Source of the DNA: Brevibacterium jeotgali
Lineage (GTDB): Bacteria > Actinomycetota > Actinomycetes > Actinomycetales > Brevibacteriaceae
Reading direction: 5' to 3'
DNA length: 64,000 nt
NCBI RefSeq assembly: GCF_900169175.1
Contig: NZ_FXZM01000005.1
Location: 62,001 to 126,000, forward strand
Shown here: positions 8,391-17,248 of the stretch, piece after piece
How the letters are laid out: each line of letters starts with the position of its first letter
Numbering within the stretch: position 1 is the stretch's first letter
Made by a program: the position numbers and the translations under genes
Notes under the pieces: generated by a model
Database searches by the model: none
What the model was told of the DNA's origin: nothing
The model's input: the letters and a program-made list of their open reading frames with translations, nothing else

Positions 8391-9275
8391 ATGGCGCGCA
8401 CGCGCTTCACGAAGGACGCGGGGCTGTCCGCCCGCATGGGTCTCACGATGTTCTTGAACGGGCTCATCTACGTCGTCCTCATCGCGGCCATCTGGTGGAT
8501 CCTCGGGGGCAGCACGGGCGGCGTCGTGCTCGCGGTCCTCCTGTCGGTCGGCATCTTCTGGTTCCAGTGGTACTTCTCCGACAAGGTCGCGATCAAGGCG
8601 ATGGGAGCTCGTGTCGTCACCCCGGAGCAGGCACCGGAGCTGCACAGCCTCGTCGACCGGCTCTGCCAGCAGGCCGATATGCCGAAGCCGCAGGTCGCGT
8701 TCTCCGACACGCGGGTCCCGAACGCGTTCGCGACGGGCCGCTCGCCCGAACACTCCGTCATCGCGGTCACTCGCGGGCTGCTCGACGAACTGGAGCCCAA
8801 AGAGGTCGAAGCGGTGCTCGCCCATGAGCTCTCCCACGTCGCGCACCGCGACGTGACCGTCATGACCATCGCGGGTGTGACCGGCATCGTCGCGAGCCTC
8901 ATGATGCGGTCGTTCCTCTTCGCCCGCGGCGGACGGAACAACAACGGCGTCCCGATCCAGCTGCTGCTCATGCTCGTCGGAGTCGTCGTCTATGCGCTCA
9001 GCTTCGTGCTGATCCGCGTTCTGTCGCGGTACCGGGAGCTCGCCGCGGACCGCGCGGCCGCGCTGCTGACCGGCAGCCCCTCGACGCTCGCCTCCGCTCT
9101 CGTGAAGATCAGCGGTCAGACGCAGAAGATGCCGCAGAAGGACCTCAGGCAGACCGCCGGCGCGTCCCATCTGGCGTTCTTCAACGTCGGCAGCATGTTC
9201 TCCACGCACCCCAGCCTGGAGAAGCGCCTCGCCCAGCTCGACAAGATCAGCAACCAGCTCTCCACCGAACTCTGA
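8391..9275 (+). CDS. htpX: M48-family zinc metalloprotease HtpX
   Basis: 294 aa. Two N-terminal membrane segments (~18-58) precede the zinc site HELSH (His145, Glu146, His149). Two further membrane segments lie around ~163-210, and the third ligand Glu216 is in RYRELAADR. HtpX cuts misfolded integral membrane proteins on the cytoplasmic side. A GAAAGGAG ribosome-binding site lies 6-13 bases before the ATG. Placement between pspAA and pspAB indicates a shared membrane-damage response. All metal ligands are present, so activity is expected. Confidence 0.93.
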   Translation: MARTRFTKDAGLSARMGLTMFLNGLIYVVLIAAIWWILGGSTGGVVLAVLLSVGIFWFQWYFSDKVAIKAMGARVVTPEQAPELHSLVDRLCQQADMPKPQVAFSDTRVPNAFATGRSPEHSVIAVTRGLLDELEPKEVEAVLAHELSHVAHRDVTVMTIAGVTGIVASLMMRSFLFARGGRNNNGVPIQLLLMLVGVVVYALSFVLIRVLSRYRELAADRAAALLTGSPSTLASALVKISGQTQKMPQKDLRQTAGASHLAFFNVGSMFSTHPSLEKRLAQLDKISNQLSTEL

Positions 9276-9350
9276 CGTGAGCGGGCGGTGGCGCCACTGC
9301 ATCTGCTCACCCCTGCTCGTTCCGCCGTCCTCGACATGAAAGCCTCCGCG

Positions 9351-9926
9351 ATGGGATTCCTCGACGCCCTGTTCGGCCGTTCCAAGCCGAAGGAACCGAA
9401 CCTCGACGACCTCTTCGCCGTGCCGTCCGCGGCGCTCACGCTCGAAGCCCGGTCAGGGATCACTCCCACCGGCGTGGGTGCGGTGGCGTTCCGCGAGGTC
9501 GAGGGCGGCGCGTTCGACCGCGCGGAGCAGGAGTCGCGAGCGCTGATCGCCGCAGACCCCAACACGGACGTCACGCAGGTGAACGACGGCTTCGGATACA
9601 CCTGGCAGGTCGTCGAGCAGCAGGCTGCGAGCACCTCTGACCTCGTGACCAGCCTCCACGCGGTCAACGCCGCGCTCGAGTCCCAGGGGTTCGGGCCCAT
9701 GCTGCTGTGCTCCAACGTGTACTTCCGTGCACCTGACGGGCGCACGATCGCAGTGGTGTACCTCTACAAGCGCGGAACGTTCTATCCCTTCGTCCAGCGC
9801 GGACGTCACCAGCGCGACAGCCCCTTCGAGATCCAGCTGCGCGGCGTGCTCGACGAGGACCTGCCGGTGGAAGAGGACATGACGAAGTGGTCCCCGCTGT
9901 GGGACGCCCCCGGCATGGACCGCTGA
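9351..9926 (+). CDS. pspAB: PspA-associated protein PspAB
   Basis: 191 aa. MGFLDALFGRSKPK at the start and YKRGTFYPFVQ and PVEEDMTKWSPLWD at the end match the PspAB family, which accompanies PspA, PspAA and HtpX in actinobacteria. It has no predicted membrane segment and no known activity. The ATG at 9351 is preferred over upstream starts because it gives the conserved N-terminus, although no strong ribosome-binding site precedes it. It starts 75 bp after htpX on the same strand and is probably co-transcribed. Confidence 0.85.
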   Translation: MGFLDALFGRSKPKEPNLDDLFAVPSAALTLEARSGITPTGVGAVAFREVEGGAFDRAEQESRALIAADPNTDVTQVNDGFGYTWQVVEQQAASTSDLVTSLHAVNAALESQGFGPMLLCSNVYFRAPDGRTIAVVYLYKRGTFYPFVQRGRHQRDSPFEIQLRGVLDEDLPVEEDMTKWSPLWDAPGMDR

Positions 9927-10113
9927 CCACCGGTCTCCGCCCGACGACGGCTCCTTCGCGGCCGGGCTCGGGTCAGCGCCGACGTCTTGGGCAGCGAGGC
10001 CCCAGGGCCGATCCGGACCACCATCAGCACGCTGTTCCGCAGTGATCTGCACGGAGACGACAGGCCTGTGTGCGATAGCCTGGCCGTGAACGACCTCTCG
10101 TGAAGGGCACCGC

Positions 10114-11232
10114 ATGCCGGCTGCAGACCGAACGACCCTGTCGATCCACCCCTCATCCCGACCGTCACCGCTCCACGCACTGGGAGCCACCGCGGGACTC
10201 CTCGCCGGAGCGGTCGTGGGCGCTGCGGCACTCTGGACCACGCGCAACGCCCTCCACTCCCGCCTTGCCCGCATGGCCTGCGACCGCGCCGGATTCGTCA
10301 CCCGCACGACGATGGTGAATGGGCACGCCCTCCGCTTTGCCGAAGGGCCTGCGTCCGGGCCGCCGCTGCTCCTCATCCACGCCCAGAGCACGGACCTGTG
10401 GTCATGGGCACCCGTCATGCCCGCGCTCGCACGCGACTTCCACGTCTTCGCGATCGACGTCCCCGGGCACGGAGCCTCCGACTGGGATCCGGAGCTCTAC
10501 AACGGCCCGGTGCTCGGAGAGCTGTTCGCCGACTTCATCGCAGGCGTGGTCGGTGAGCAGACGATCGTCGCCGGACACTCCTCGGGCGGCCTCATCGCCG
10601 CGTGGATCGCTGCCGCGCGGCCCGATGAGACGGTTGCGGCGATCCTCGAGGACCCGCCCTTCTTCTCCTCCGTTCCGCCCCGCTCCGAAGCGACGTGGAA
10701 CCACGTCGAACTCGCACGGACGTGCCGCGACTTCCTCGCGTCGGACGCGGCTGACTTCACCGAGTTCCTCATCGAACGCAGCCGGCTCTTCGAGCTCCTC
10801 GGGCCCGCGGGGGAACGGATCCGCTCAGACGCGCTGCGCAGGCGGCGCGCACATCGTGACAGGCCACCGACGCTGCCGTACATGCCGCCGGCGATGAATG
10901 AGGCCTACCGCGCATTGGACTCATACGACCCGATGTTCGGCCTCGCGTTCTTCGACGGAGCATTCCACGACCTCTTCGACCACGCGGACACGCTCTCCGC
11001 GATCTCCCGTCCGACGCTGCTCTTCCACTGCGACTGGCAGACGCGGGACGGGGTCCTCCTGGGCGCGATGGACGATGCTGACGCGACGCGTGCAAAGATG
11101 CTGATCCCCGACGTCCGCGCGGAGAGAGTGGCAGCCGGTCATGGCTTCCACGTCGAGCGTCCCCGGGAGTTCGTGCAGCGCGTCCGCGCATTCGTGCGTG
11201 ATGTGGTCGGCGAGGTCGACCTGCTCGAATAG
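10114..11232 (+). CDS. Alpha/beta hydrolase with N-terminal membrane segment
   Basis: 372 aa. An N-terminal hydrophobic stretch (~25-45, ATAGLLAGAVVGAAALW) suggests anchoring or export. The hydrolase fold starts near residue 68, with LLLIHAQSTDLWSW in the oxyanion-loop region. The nucleophile elbow is GHSSGG and the C-terminal His is in AGHGFHVERP. The substrate is unknown; the fold covers esterases, lipases and C-C hydrolases. A GAAGGG sequence lies 6 bp before the ATG, and a TAGCCT -10-like box lies at 10076-10081. The 187 bp upstream (9927-10113) hold no other gene that I can support. Confidence 0.8.
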   Translation: MPAADRTTLSIHPSSRPSPLHALGATAGLLAGAVVGAAALWTTRNALHSRLARMACDRAGFVTRTTMVNGHALRFAEGPASGPPLLLIHAQSTDLWSWAPVMPALARDFHVFAIDVPGHGASDWDPELYNGPVLGELFADFIAGVVGEQTIVAGHSSGGLIAAWIAAARPDETVAAILEDPPFFSSVPPRSEATWNHVELARTCRDFLASDAADFTEFLIERSRLFELLGPAGERIRSDALRRRRAHRDRPPTLPYMPPAMNEAYRALDSYDPMFGLAFFDGAFHDLFDHADTLSAISRPTLLFHCDWQTRDGVLLGAMDDADATRAKMLIPDVRAERVAAGHGFHVERPREFVQRVRAFVRDVVGEVDLLE

Positions 11233-11251
11233 GGTTCCGACCGACCAGGTC

Positions 11252-11278
11252 CTGCTCGACCAGGTACTCGTCGAGCAG
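11252..11278. terminator. Hairpin between convergent genes (first of two)
   Basis: A perfect 9-bp stem (11252-11260 with 11270-11278) closes a 9-base loop. It lies 20 bp after the hydrolase stop and can serve either strand. Confidence 0.45.
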
Positions 11279-11279
11279 T

Positions 11280-11308
11280 GCGGCACCGCGCCGGCAGGAC
11301 GGTGCCGC
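11280..11308. terminator. Hairpin between convergent genes (second of two)
   Basis: A perfect 9-bp GC-rich stem (11280-11288 with 11300-11308) closes an 11-base loop. It lies 20 bp beyond the 3' end of the minus-strand S4 gene. Confidence 0.45.
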
Positions 11309-11327
11309 CCCGGTGGAGCAGAGTGGC

Positions 11328-11546
11328 TCAGTCTTCGCGCGCCACCACGGTGAAGATCTCACCGGCAGCGTCGACGATGTCCCCGGGGCGCACCTTCGCG
11401 CCGCGTCTGGTCTCGAGCTCGTCGTTGACGCTCACAGCTTCCGCGGCGAGCATGTCCTTCGCCTCTGCGCCGGTTCCGGCGACTCCCTGGAGCTTGAGCA
11501 GCTGGCCCAGGGTGATGGCGTCGTCACTGATCTCGATGTGTTCCAT
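11328..11546 (-). CDS. Small S4-domain RNA-binding protein
   Basis: 72 aa from the ATG at 11546. Nearly the whole protein is one S4 fold (ITLGQLLKLQGVAGTGAEAK, then VNDELETRRGAKVRPGD), as in the YbcJ/YaaA group of RNA-binding proteins. A longer GTG start at 11585 would add 13 residues. The shorter form is preferred because it begins just before the S4 fold and has GGAGGG upstream, though at a long 13-base spacing. The RNA target is unknown, and a role in ribosome or tRNA metabolism is only a family-level guess. It lies alone, convergent with the hydrolase. Confidence 0.75.
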   Translation of the reverse strand: MEHIEISDDAITLGQLLKLQGVAGTGAEAKDMLAAEAVSVNDELETRRGAKVRPGDIVDAAGEIFTVVARED

Positions 11547-11627
11547 ATCGTCGTGCACACCCTCCAGGGTATCTCCCCACGACACTGCACGACGATCCGT
11601 CCGCAGCGAGGAGCGCGGCCGAGGCTC

Positions 11628-12458
11628 TCAGAAGTCGAAGCCGCCGAAATCGAAGCCCCCGCCGTCGCCTCCGCCGAAGTCACCGAATCCGCCGCCCATG
11701 TCGCCACCCATGTCACCGCCGGCGTCGGCTCCCTCCATGCCTCCGCCATCCATACCGCCGCCGTCCATACCGCCGTCCCAGCCTCCGCCGAAGCCGCCGA
11801 ACATCATGGCGCCCATGAGGACTCCGGGAAGCAGACCGGAGCCCGCGTAGGAGTTGAAGTAGCCGCGGTTGTACTCCGCGTAGGCGGGACCGGCCTCCCA
11901 GTACGCACGCCGCTGCAGGCCGTTGCCCACCGGCACAGTGCGCACCGCGGGCTCAGCTCCGCAGCTGACGCGCTCTGCGTCGGCGGCACAGACCGGCACC
12001 GGACGCAGCTGGCCGCCGGCCGGCGCCCAGTCGACGTCTTCGACGGAGGGCCCGTGCTGGGGATTGAAGAAGCACGGGGGACGACGGACTGGGAGGGGGC
12101 GGCCCTCCACCCGGGCGCGCACGCACTTCGCCGCGTACCGACCGTCCTCGATCGCTTCGGTCACGTGGCTGATCTCGCCTGCGGACTGGATACGGTCCAA
12201 CAGGTCCTTGGAGCGGTCGTACGCATCGATCGCACGGGAGTAGTCCTGGCGGCCGCCTTCGTCGAGCTCAACGCCGCCGGTGACGACGTCCAGGTCTGCG
12301 ACCTCTTCGCCGAAGGCGACGACGTCCTCTTCGACGGTCGTCTTCACACGCTCGAGCTCCTCCGCCTTCTCCTCGATTTCGCGAGCTTTCTGCCTGCGGG
12401 AGCCGATGAGGAACGCCGCGGCGATCGCCGCCAGCAGCAGGAGGAACACGAAGGTCAT
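11628..12458 (-). CDS. Conserved actinobacterial membrane protein with Gly/Met/Asp-rich tail
   Basis: 276 aa. One N-terminal TM segment (~2-19) leads into a helical region (~20-110, EIEEKAEELERVKTTVEED). A compact domain with cysteines follows (RRPPCFFNPQHGPS, VPVCAADAERV). The last ~70 residues are glycine-rich with GGMDGGGM and GGDMGGDM repeats and end in GFDFGGFDF. I recall similar uncharacterised proteins in actinobacteria, but there is no named function. AAAGGTGAG gives a good ribosome-binding site. It is monocistronic. The tail resembles YgcG/TPM-type Gly-rich ends, but no TPM domain is visible. Confidence 0.7.
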   Translation of the reverse strand: MTFVFLLLLAAIAAAFLIGSRRQKAREIEEKAEELERVKTTVEEDVVAFGEEVADLDVVTGGVELDEGGRQDYSRAIDAYDRSKDLLDRIQSAGEISHVTEAIEDGRYAAKCVRARVEGRPLPVRRPPCFFNPQHGPSVEDVDWAPAGGQLRPVPVCAADAERVSCGAEPAVRTVPVGNGLQRRAYWEAGPAYAEYNRGYFNSYAGSGLLPGVLMGAMMFGGFGGGWDGGMDGGGMDGGGMEGADAGGDMGGDMGGGFGDFGGGDGGGFDFGGFDF

Positions 12459-12603
12459 GCTGACTCACCTTTCCGATGGTGTGCGCGATGGTCTCCAACG
12501 CCCCGAACGGGCGTGCGGACCGGCGTCATTCCGCGTTCAAGTATCGCAGTCCATCCTGGAAGCGCTCTGAGCAATGTCCCCGAAAAGACCTCCGTGAGTC
12601 GTC

Positions 12604-13350
12604 TCAGAGAACCCCGAGACCACGGCCGATCGTGAGCAGCCCGCCGAGGAACGCGAGCGTGAGCATCCCGACGCGCGCCGCCTGCACGGGCGTGATCGTC
12701 GACAGCCACTCCCCCAGCACCTGCCCACCGACCAGTGCGCCGAGCAGGAGTGCCCACGTCGCCCCGTCCAGGCTCGGCCATCCGGCCGGGTCGAACACCA
12801 GCTTCGAGACGACGGCAGCGGACGACGTCGCCACGAAGACCGGCTGGATCGTCGCAGCGAACGATCGCTGCTCCCATCGGGACAGCAGGGCGAGGGCCGA
12901 CAGGGCAGGTCCGCCGACTCCAGCGGACGAGCTCATCGCACCCGAGACGAGACCGGTGATGCCCACGGCCGCCTTGTTGCGGGGCATGGGCGGCGCGAAG
13001 CGGTTGAGGACGAGAGAGCTCGTCAGCGACAGGACGATGAGCGAGCCGATGAAGATCTCCAGCGCGCGGGCCGGCATCACCACCGCGAACAGCGCACCGG
13101 GAACGGTCCCGAGCGCGGAGGTGACGATCAGACCCGCGGCGAGCTTCCAGTCGACCTCCCGGTACGTGCGCCACAGCACGATGAGGGAGGACGCCAGCCC
13201 GCAGAGGTTCACGAGGACGACACCGGAGAGCGGATCGAGGAGGAGGACCAGGAAGGGGCCGGACACCATCGCGAAACCCATGCCCGTCACCCGTTGTGCC
13301 AATGCACCGACGAAGACGGCGAGGAGGATGAGGATGATGACGATGCCCAT
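12604..13350 (-). CDS. TauE/SafE-family sulfite/organic anion exporter-like permease
   Basis: 248 aa, about eight TM segments. The N-terminal repeat reads GALAQRVTGMGFAMVSGPFLVLLL and the second half has GLVSGAMSSSAGVGGPALSA, both typical of the TauE/SafE (DUF81) family. Members move sulfite, sulfoacetate or other small anions; the substrate here cannot be read from sequence. The start is probably leaderless (TAGCCT -10 six bases before the ATG). It is divergent from the DUF1707 gene. Confidence 0.85.
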   Translation of the reverse strand: MGIVIILILLAVFVGALAQRVTGMGFAMVSGPFLVLLLDPLSGVVLVNLCGLASSLIVLWRTYREVDWKLAAGLIVTSALGTVPGALFAVVMPARALEIFIGSLIVLSLTSSLVLNRFAPPMPRNKAAVGITGLVSGAMSSSAGVGGPALSALALLSRWEQRSFAATIQPVFVATSSAAVVSKLVFDPAGWPSLDGATWALLLGALVGGQVLGEWLSTITPVQAARVGMLTLAFLGGLLTIGRGLGVL

Positions 13351-13356
13351 GCCCTC

Positions 13357-13362
13357 AGGCTA
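13357..13362 (-). promoter_or_regulatory. -10 box (TAGCCT) of the TauE-family gene
   Basis: TAGCCT on the minus strand lies six bases from the ATG at 13350, so the mRNA would begin at the start codon. The divergent -10 at 13408-13413 lies 45 bp away. Confidence 0.45.
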
Positions 13363-13407
13363 GACGGCGAGCCGACCGGCCGTGTGCCCGTCCCACCCCA
13401 TGCGGAC

Positions 13408-13413
13408 TATGGT
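13408..13413 (+). promoter_or_regulatory. -10 box (TATGGT) of the DUF1707 gene
   Basis: TATGGT fits TANNNT and lies six bases before the ATG at 13420. There is no Shine-Dalgarno, so leaderless initiation is likely. Confidence 0.45.
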
Positions 13414-13419
13414 TCTACT

Positions 13420-14220
13420 ATGTCGCAGGAAAACGTCTGGCCGCGCTTCCGCCTCGATCCACGACTGCATACACGCCTGCGCGCAGCGGACGAGGACCGC
13501 GACATCGTCCGAGAATGCCTGGGCGAGGCATTCGCAGACGGCCGCCTGAATCGCGAAGAGCTGGATGAGAGGCTCGCAGCTGTGGGCGATGCTCGTCTGC
13601 TGGGCGACCTGCTGGACGCTCTCGCAGACCTGTTCCTGGACGCGCACCCGATCGACCCGGACTCCGACGAGGCGAAGGCCCTGGGTGCAGACGCAGGACG
13701 TGGGCCCACGCCGGGGAACGGGATGGCGCGAACCGGCTCCGGCTCCGGCTCCGGCGAGGGCGGCACCCTCTCGCATCACGCGGACCGCGATCCGCTGTCG
13801 CCTCCTATGCCCCTGACGTACGACGAGATCGACACAGCCGCCCGCGAGCACTACGCGAAGCTCGTCCGCGCGAGCCTCGGCAGCTTCGTCGGAGCCAGCG
13901 CGATCACGACGCTCGTCTGGCTGGCGATCGGGCTCTACAGCGGAGGATTCTCCCTCTTCTGGCCGATCTTCGTCATGCTGGGCACTGGCATCAACGTGAT
14001 CTCCACGATCAGTGCTCGGCAACGGACCATCGAGGACCGGCGGCGGAAGCTCACGCGGAAGGCCCGGGAGCGCAGAGCCCTCGACGGGGACCCCGGAGCG
14101 GACGGCGGCGGAAGCGGCCCGCGCTCACGCAGCGACGAGCGCCGTGAGATCCGCCGGAACAGGAACCGCGATCGCGGAGACGACCACGGCTCCGGCGACC
14201 CTGACGCACGCGACGTCTGA
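13420..14220 (+). CDS. DUF1707 domain protein with two membrane segments
   Basis: 266 aa. The N-terminal ~15-70 region (RAADEDRDIVRECLGEAFADG, then LNREELDERLAAV) is a DUF1707/SHOCT-like motif common in actinobacterial membrane and envelope-regulation proteins. A Gly/Ser-rich linker follows, then two TM helices (~150-195, GSFVGASAITTLVWLAIGLY and FWPIFVMLGTGINVIS). The end is a strongly basic tail (RRRKLTRKARERRALDG). The shorter start at 13420 is chosen over an upstream in-frame start because of the -10 spacing and the family N-terminus. Function unknown. Confidence 0.8.
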   Translation: MSQENVWPRFRLDPRLHTRLRAADEDRDIVRECLGEAFADGRLNREELDERLAAVGDARLLGDLLDALADLFLDAHPIDPDSDEAKALGADAGRGPTPGNGMARTGSGSGSGEGGTLSHHADRDPLSPPMPLTYDEIDTAAREHYAKLVRASLGSFVGASAITTLVWLAIGLYSGGFSLFWPIFVMLGTGINVISTISARQRTIEDRRRKLTRKARERRALDGDPGADGGGSGPRSRSDERREIRRNRNRDRGDDHGSGDPDARDV

Positions 14221-14243
14221 GCAGCACCCCCGCTGAGGAACGC

Positions 14244-14287
14244 TGAAGGGCGGGAGGGGTTCCGTGTGGAACCGCTCCCGCCCTTCA
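14244..14287. terminator. Strong bidirectional terminator between DUF1707 gene and groEL
   Basis: A 20-bp stem with one mismatch (14244-14263 with 14268-14287) closes a GTGT tetraloop. It lies between two converging genes. Confidence 0.7.
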
Positions 14288-14346
14288 TCCAGGCGCTCAG
14301 CTCTGCAGCCGTGCGACCCGGCGATCAGCCGGGCCGCTGCAGGGGA

Positions 14347-16020
<1,674 letters not shown>

Positions 16021-16115
16021 TCAGATCGACATGCCCGCGACGGCGGGGCTCCGTCCACTGCTCCATTCCGCAGAGGCCGGGGCCCTCAGTGTCGAGCGAG
16101 GTTCACACCCTACTT

Positions 16116-16142
16116 TTAGCACTCGCCACCCGAGAGTGCAAA
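16116..16142 (-). promoter_or_regulatory. CIRCE operator of groEL (HrcA site)
   Basis: TTAGCACTC, nine bases, then GAGTGCAAA: the CIRCE consensus with one mismatch in the second arm (consensus GAGTGCTAA). It lies upstream of groEL, as expected for HrcA control. hrcA itself is not in the window. Confidence 0.9.
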
Positions 16143-16166
16143 ACACTTCCGCGGTCGGCGAACAGG

Positions 16167-16826
16167 TCAGGGCTGCGCGGGCGCAGCACCTGCGTTCGGA
16201 TCCGCGATGCCCTCGTCCGGATCCGCCCCGTCACCTTCGGGCTCCGTCGCCCCACCGTCCGCACCGGGCGGTCCCTGTTCGGCGATGTCGGAAGTGATCA
16301 CTGCGGTCACGTCGGCGGTGAAGTCCGCCGACTCCTCGACCTGCTCGATCCCCAGTTCGGCGGCCAGCGCCGCCGCATGGTCCTCGTGGTCAGAGCTCGC
16401 GTAGAAGACGGTGGAGGTCGTATCCGGCGTCGCGTAGGTCGCCGTCTCTTCGAGTGGCCACCCGTTCGCCTCGACTGCCTCGGAGAACCTGGCACCCGCG
16501 CCGTTCACACCGGAGCCGTTGTACACCGCGACGGAGACCTCGCTCTTGTCGACCTCCGGTGCGGCCTCGTCGGTCTCCTCCGCCGACTCCTCGCCGGGAG
16601 ACTCGGTCTCCTCGGCCACCGGGGGCTCCGCGACCTGGTCCTCGGGATCCTTGAAGGACGTCCGGATGATGTTGAAGACACCGATGACCAGCAGGACCGC
16701 CACGACGGCGGCGACCGCGATGACCACATAGGCGCCGCGCATGCCCGCGCCGGTCTCCTTCCGGTGCGCACCCCGGCGTCCCGTGGGTGGGAGGCGGTCG
16801 AATTCGTCTTCAGGGTAAGAGGCCAC
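16167..16826 (-). CDS. LytR C-terminal domain (LytR_C) membrane protein
   Basis: 219 aa, GTG start. A basic cytoplasmic N-terminus precedes one TM helix (~30-55, [20 protein letters not shown]). An acidic linker rich in Glu, Pro and Ser follows (~65-92). The LytR_C domain starts at [20 protein letters not shown] (~96-180) and the tail is Pro/Asp/Gly-rich. There is no LCP catalytic domain, so it is not a cell-wall ligase itself; an accessory role in envelope assembly is a family-level guess. It starts 11 bp after the DUF3263 gene, with GAGGAG upstream, so the two form an operon that leads toward groEL. Confidence 0.85.
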   Translation of the reverse strand: MASYPEDEFDRLPPTGRRGAHRKETGAGMRGAYVVIAVAAVVAVLLVIGVFNIIRTSFKDPEDQVAEPPVAEETESPGEESAEETDEAAPEVDKSEVSVAVYNGSGVNGAGARFSEAVEANGWPLEETATYATPDTTSTVFYASSDHEDHAAALAAELGIEQVEESADFTADVTAVITSDIAEQGPPGADGGATEPEGDGADPDEGIADPNAGAAPAQP

Positions 16827-16837
16827 GGGCCGGCTCC

Positions 16838-17128
16838 TCAGCGTGCGATGCGTGCGTCCGACCGGCTGCGCTGCCGGGAGTCGCGGATTCGGCGCAGACG
16901 CTTGATGAGAATGGGGTCGTGCGAATACGCGTGCGGGTCGTCCAAGAGGACGGCCAACCGCTGGAAGTAGGCGCCTGCGGACAGGTCGAAGCGCTCTCGG
17001 ATCGCATGGTCCTTCGCGCCGCCATAGGTGTACCAGGTGCGCTCGAAGTCGAGGATCGCCGCATCGTGCTCGCTGAGCCCTCCGCCGTCACCACCGTGCG
17101 CGTCCTGCGCATCTGCCTTCTGAGTCAA
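16838..17128 (-). CDS. DUF3263 protein
   Basis: 96 aa, TTG start with AGGAGG well placed upstream. Its core reads LSEHDAAILDFERTWYTYGGA, then FDLSAGAYFQRLAVLLDDP, and ends in a basic tail, which is the DUF3263 family. The helix-turn-helix-like arrangement (ERFDLSAGAYFQRL) suggests DNA binding, but no role is established. It is first gene of a short operon with the LytR_C gene. This gene pair near groEL recurs in actinobacteria. Confidence 0.85.
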   Translation of the reverse strand: MTQKADAQDAHGGDGGGLSEHDAAILDFERTWYTYGGAKDHAIRERFDLSAGAYFQRLAVLLDDPHAYSHDPILIKRLRRIRDSRQRSRSDARIAR

Positions 17129-17192
17129 TGGACACCTCCTCCGTCGCAGAGTCTACCTGCGGAGAACACCGCTGTGATTCCCCCACTCCGAT

Positions 17193-17233
17193 GCCGAGGC
17201 GCCGGTCACCCCGCAGGTGACCGGCGCCTCGGC
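17193..17233 (-). terminator. Terminator of the aldehyde dehydrogenase gene
   Basis: A perfect 18-bp stem (17193-17210 with 17216-17233) closes a 5-base loop, CCGCA. It begins 16 bp beyond the dehydrogenase stop codon. Confidence 0.75.
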
Positions 17234-17248
17234 GAGGGTGGGGAGTCG

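Noticed and set aside
8209-8391. 60-codon frame between pspAA and htpX
   Set aside because: It overlaps the pspAA 3' end and a stable hairpin, and has Arg/Pro-rich composition with no motif.
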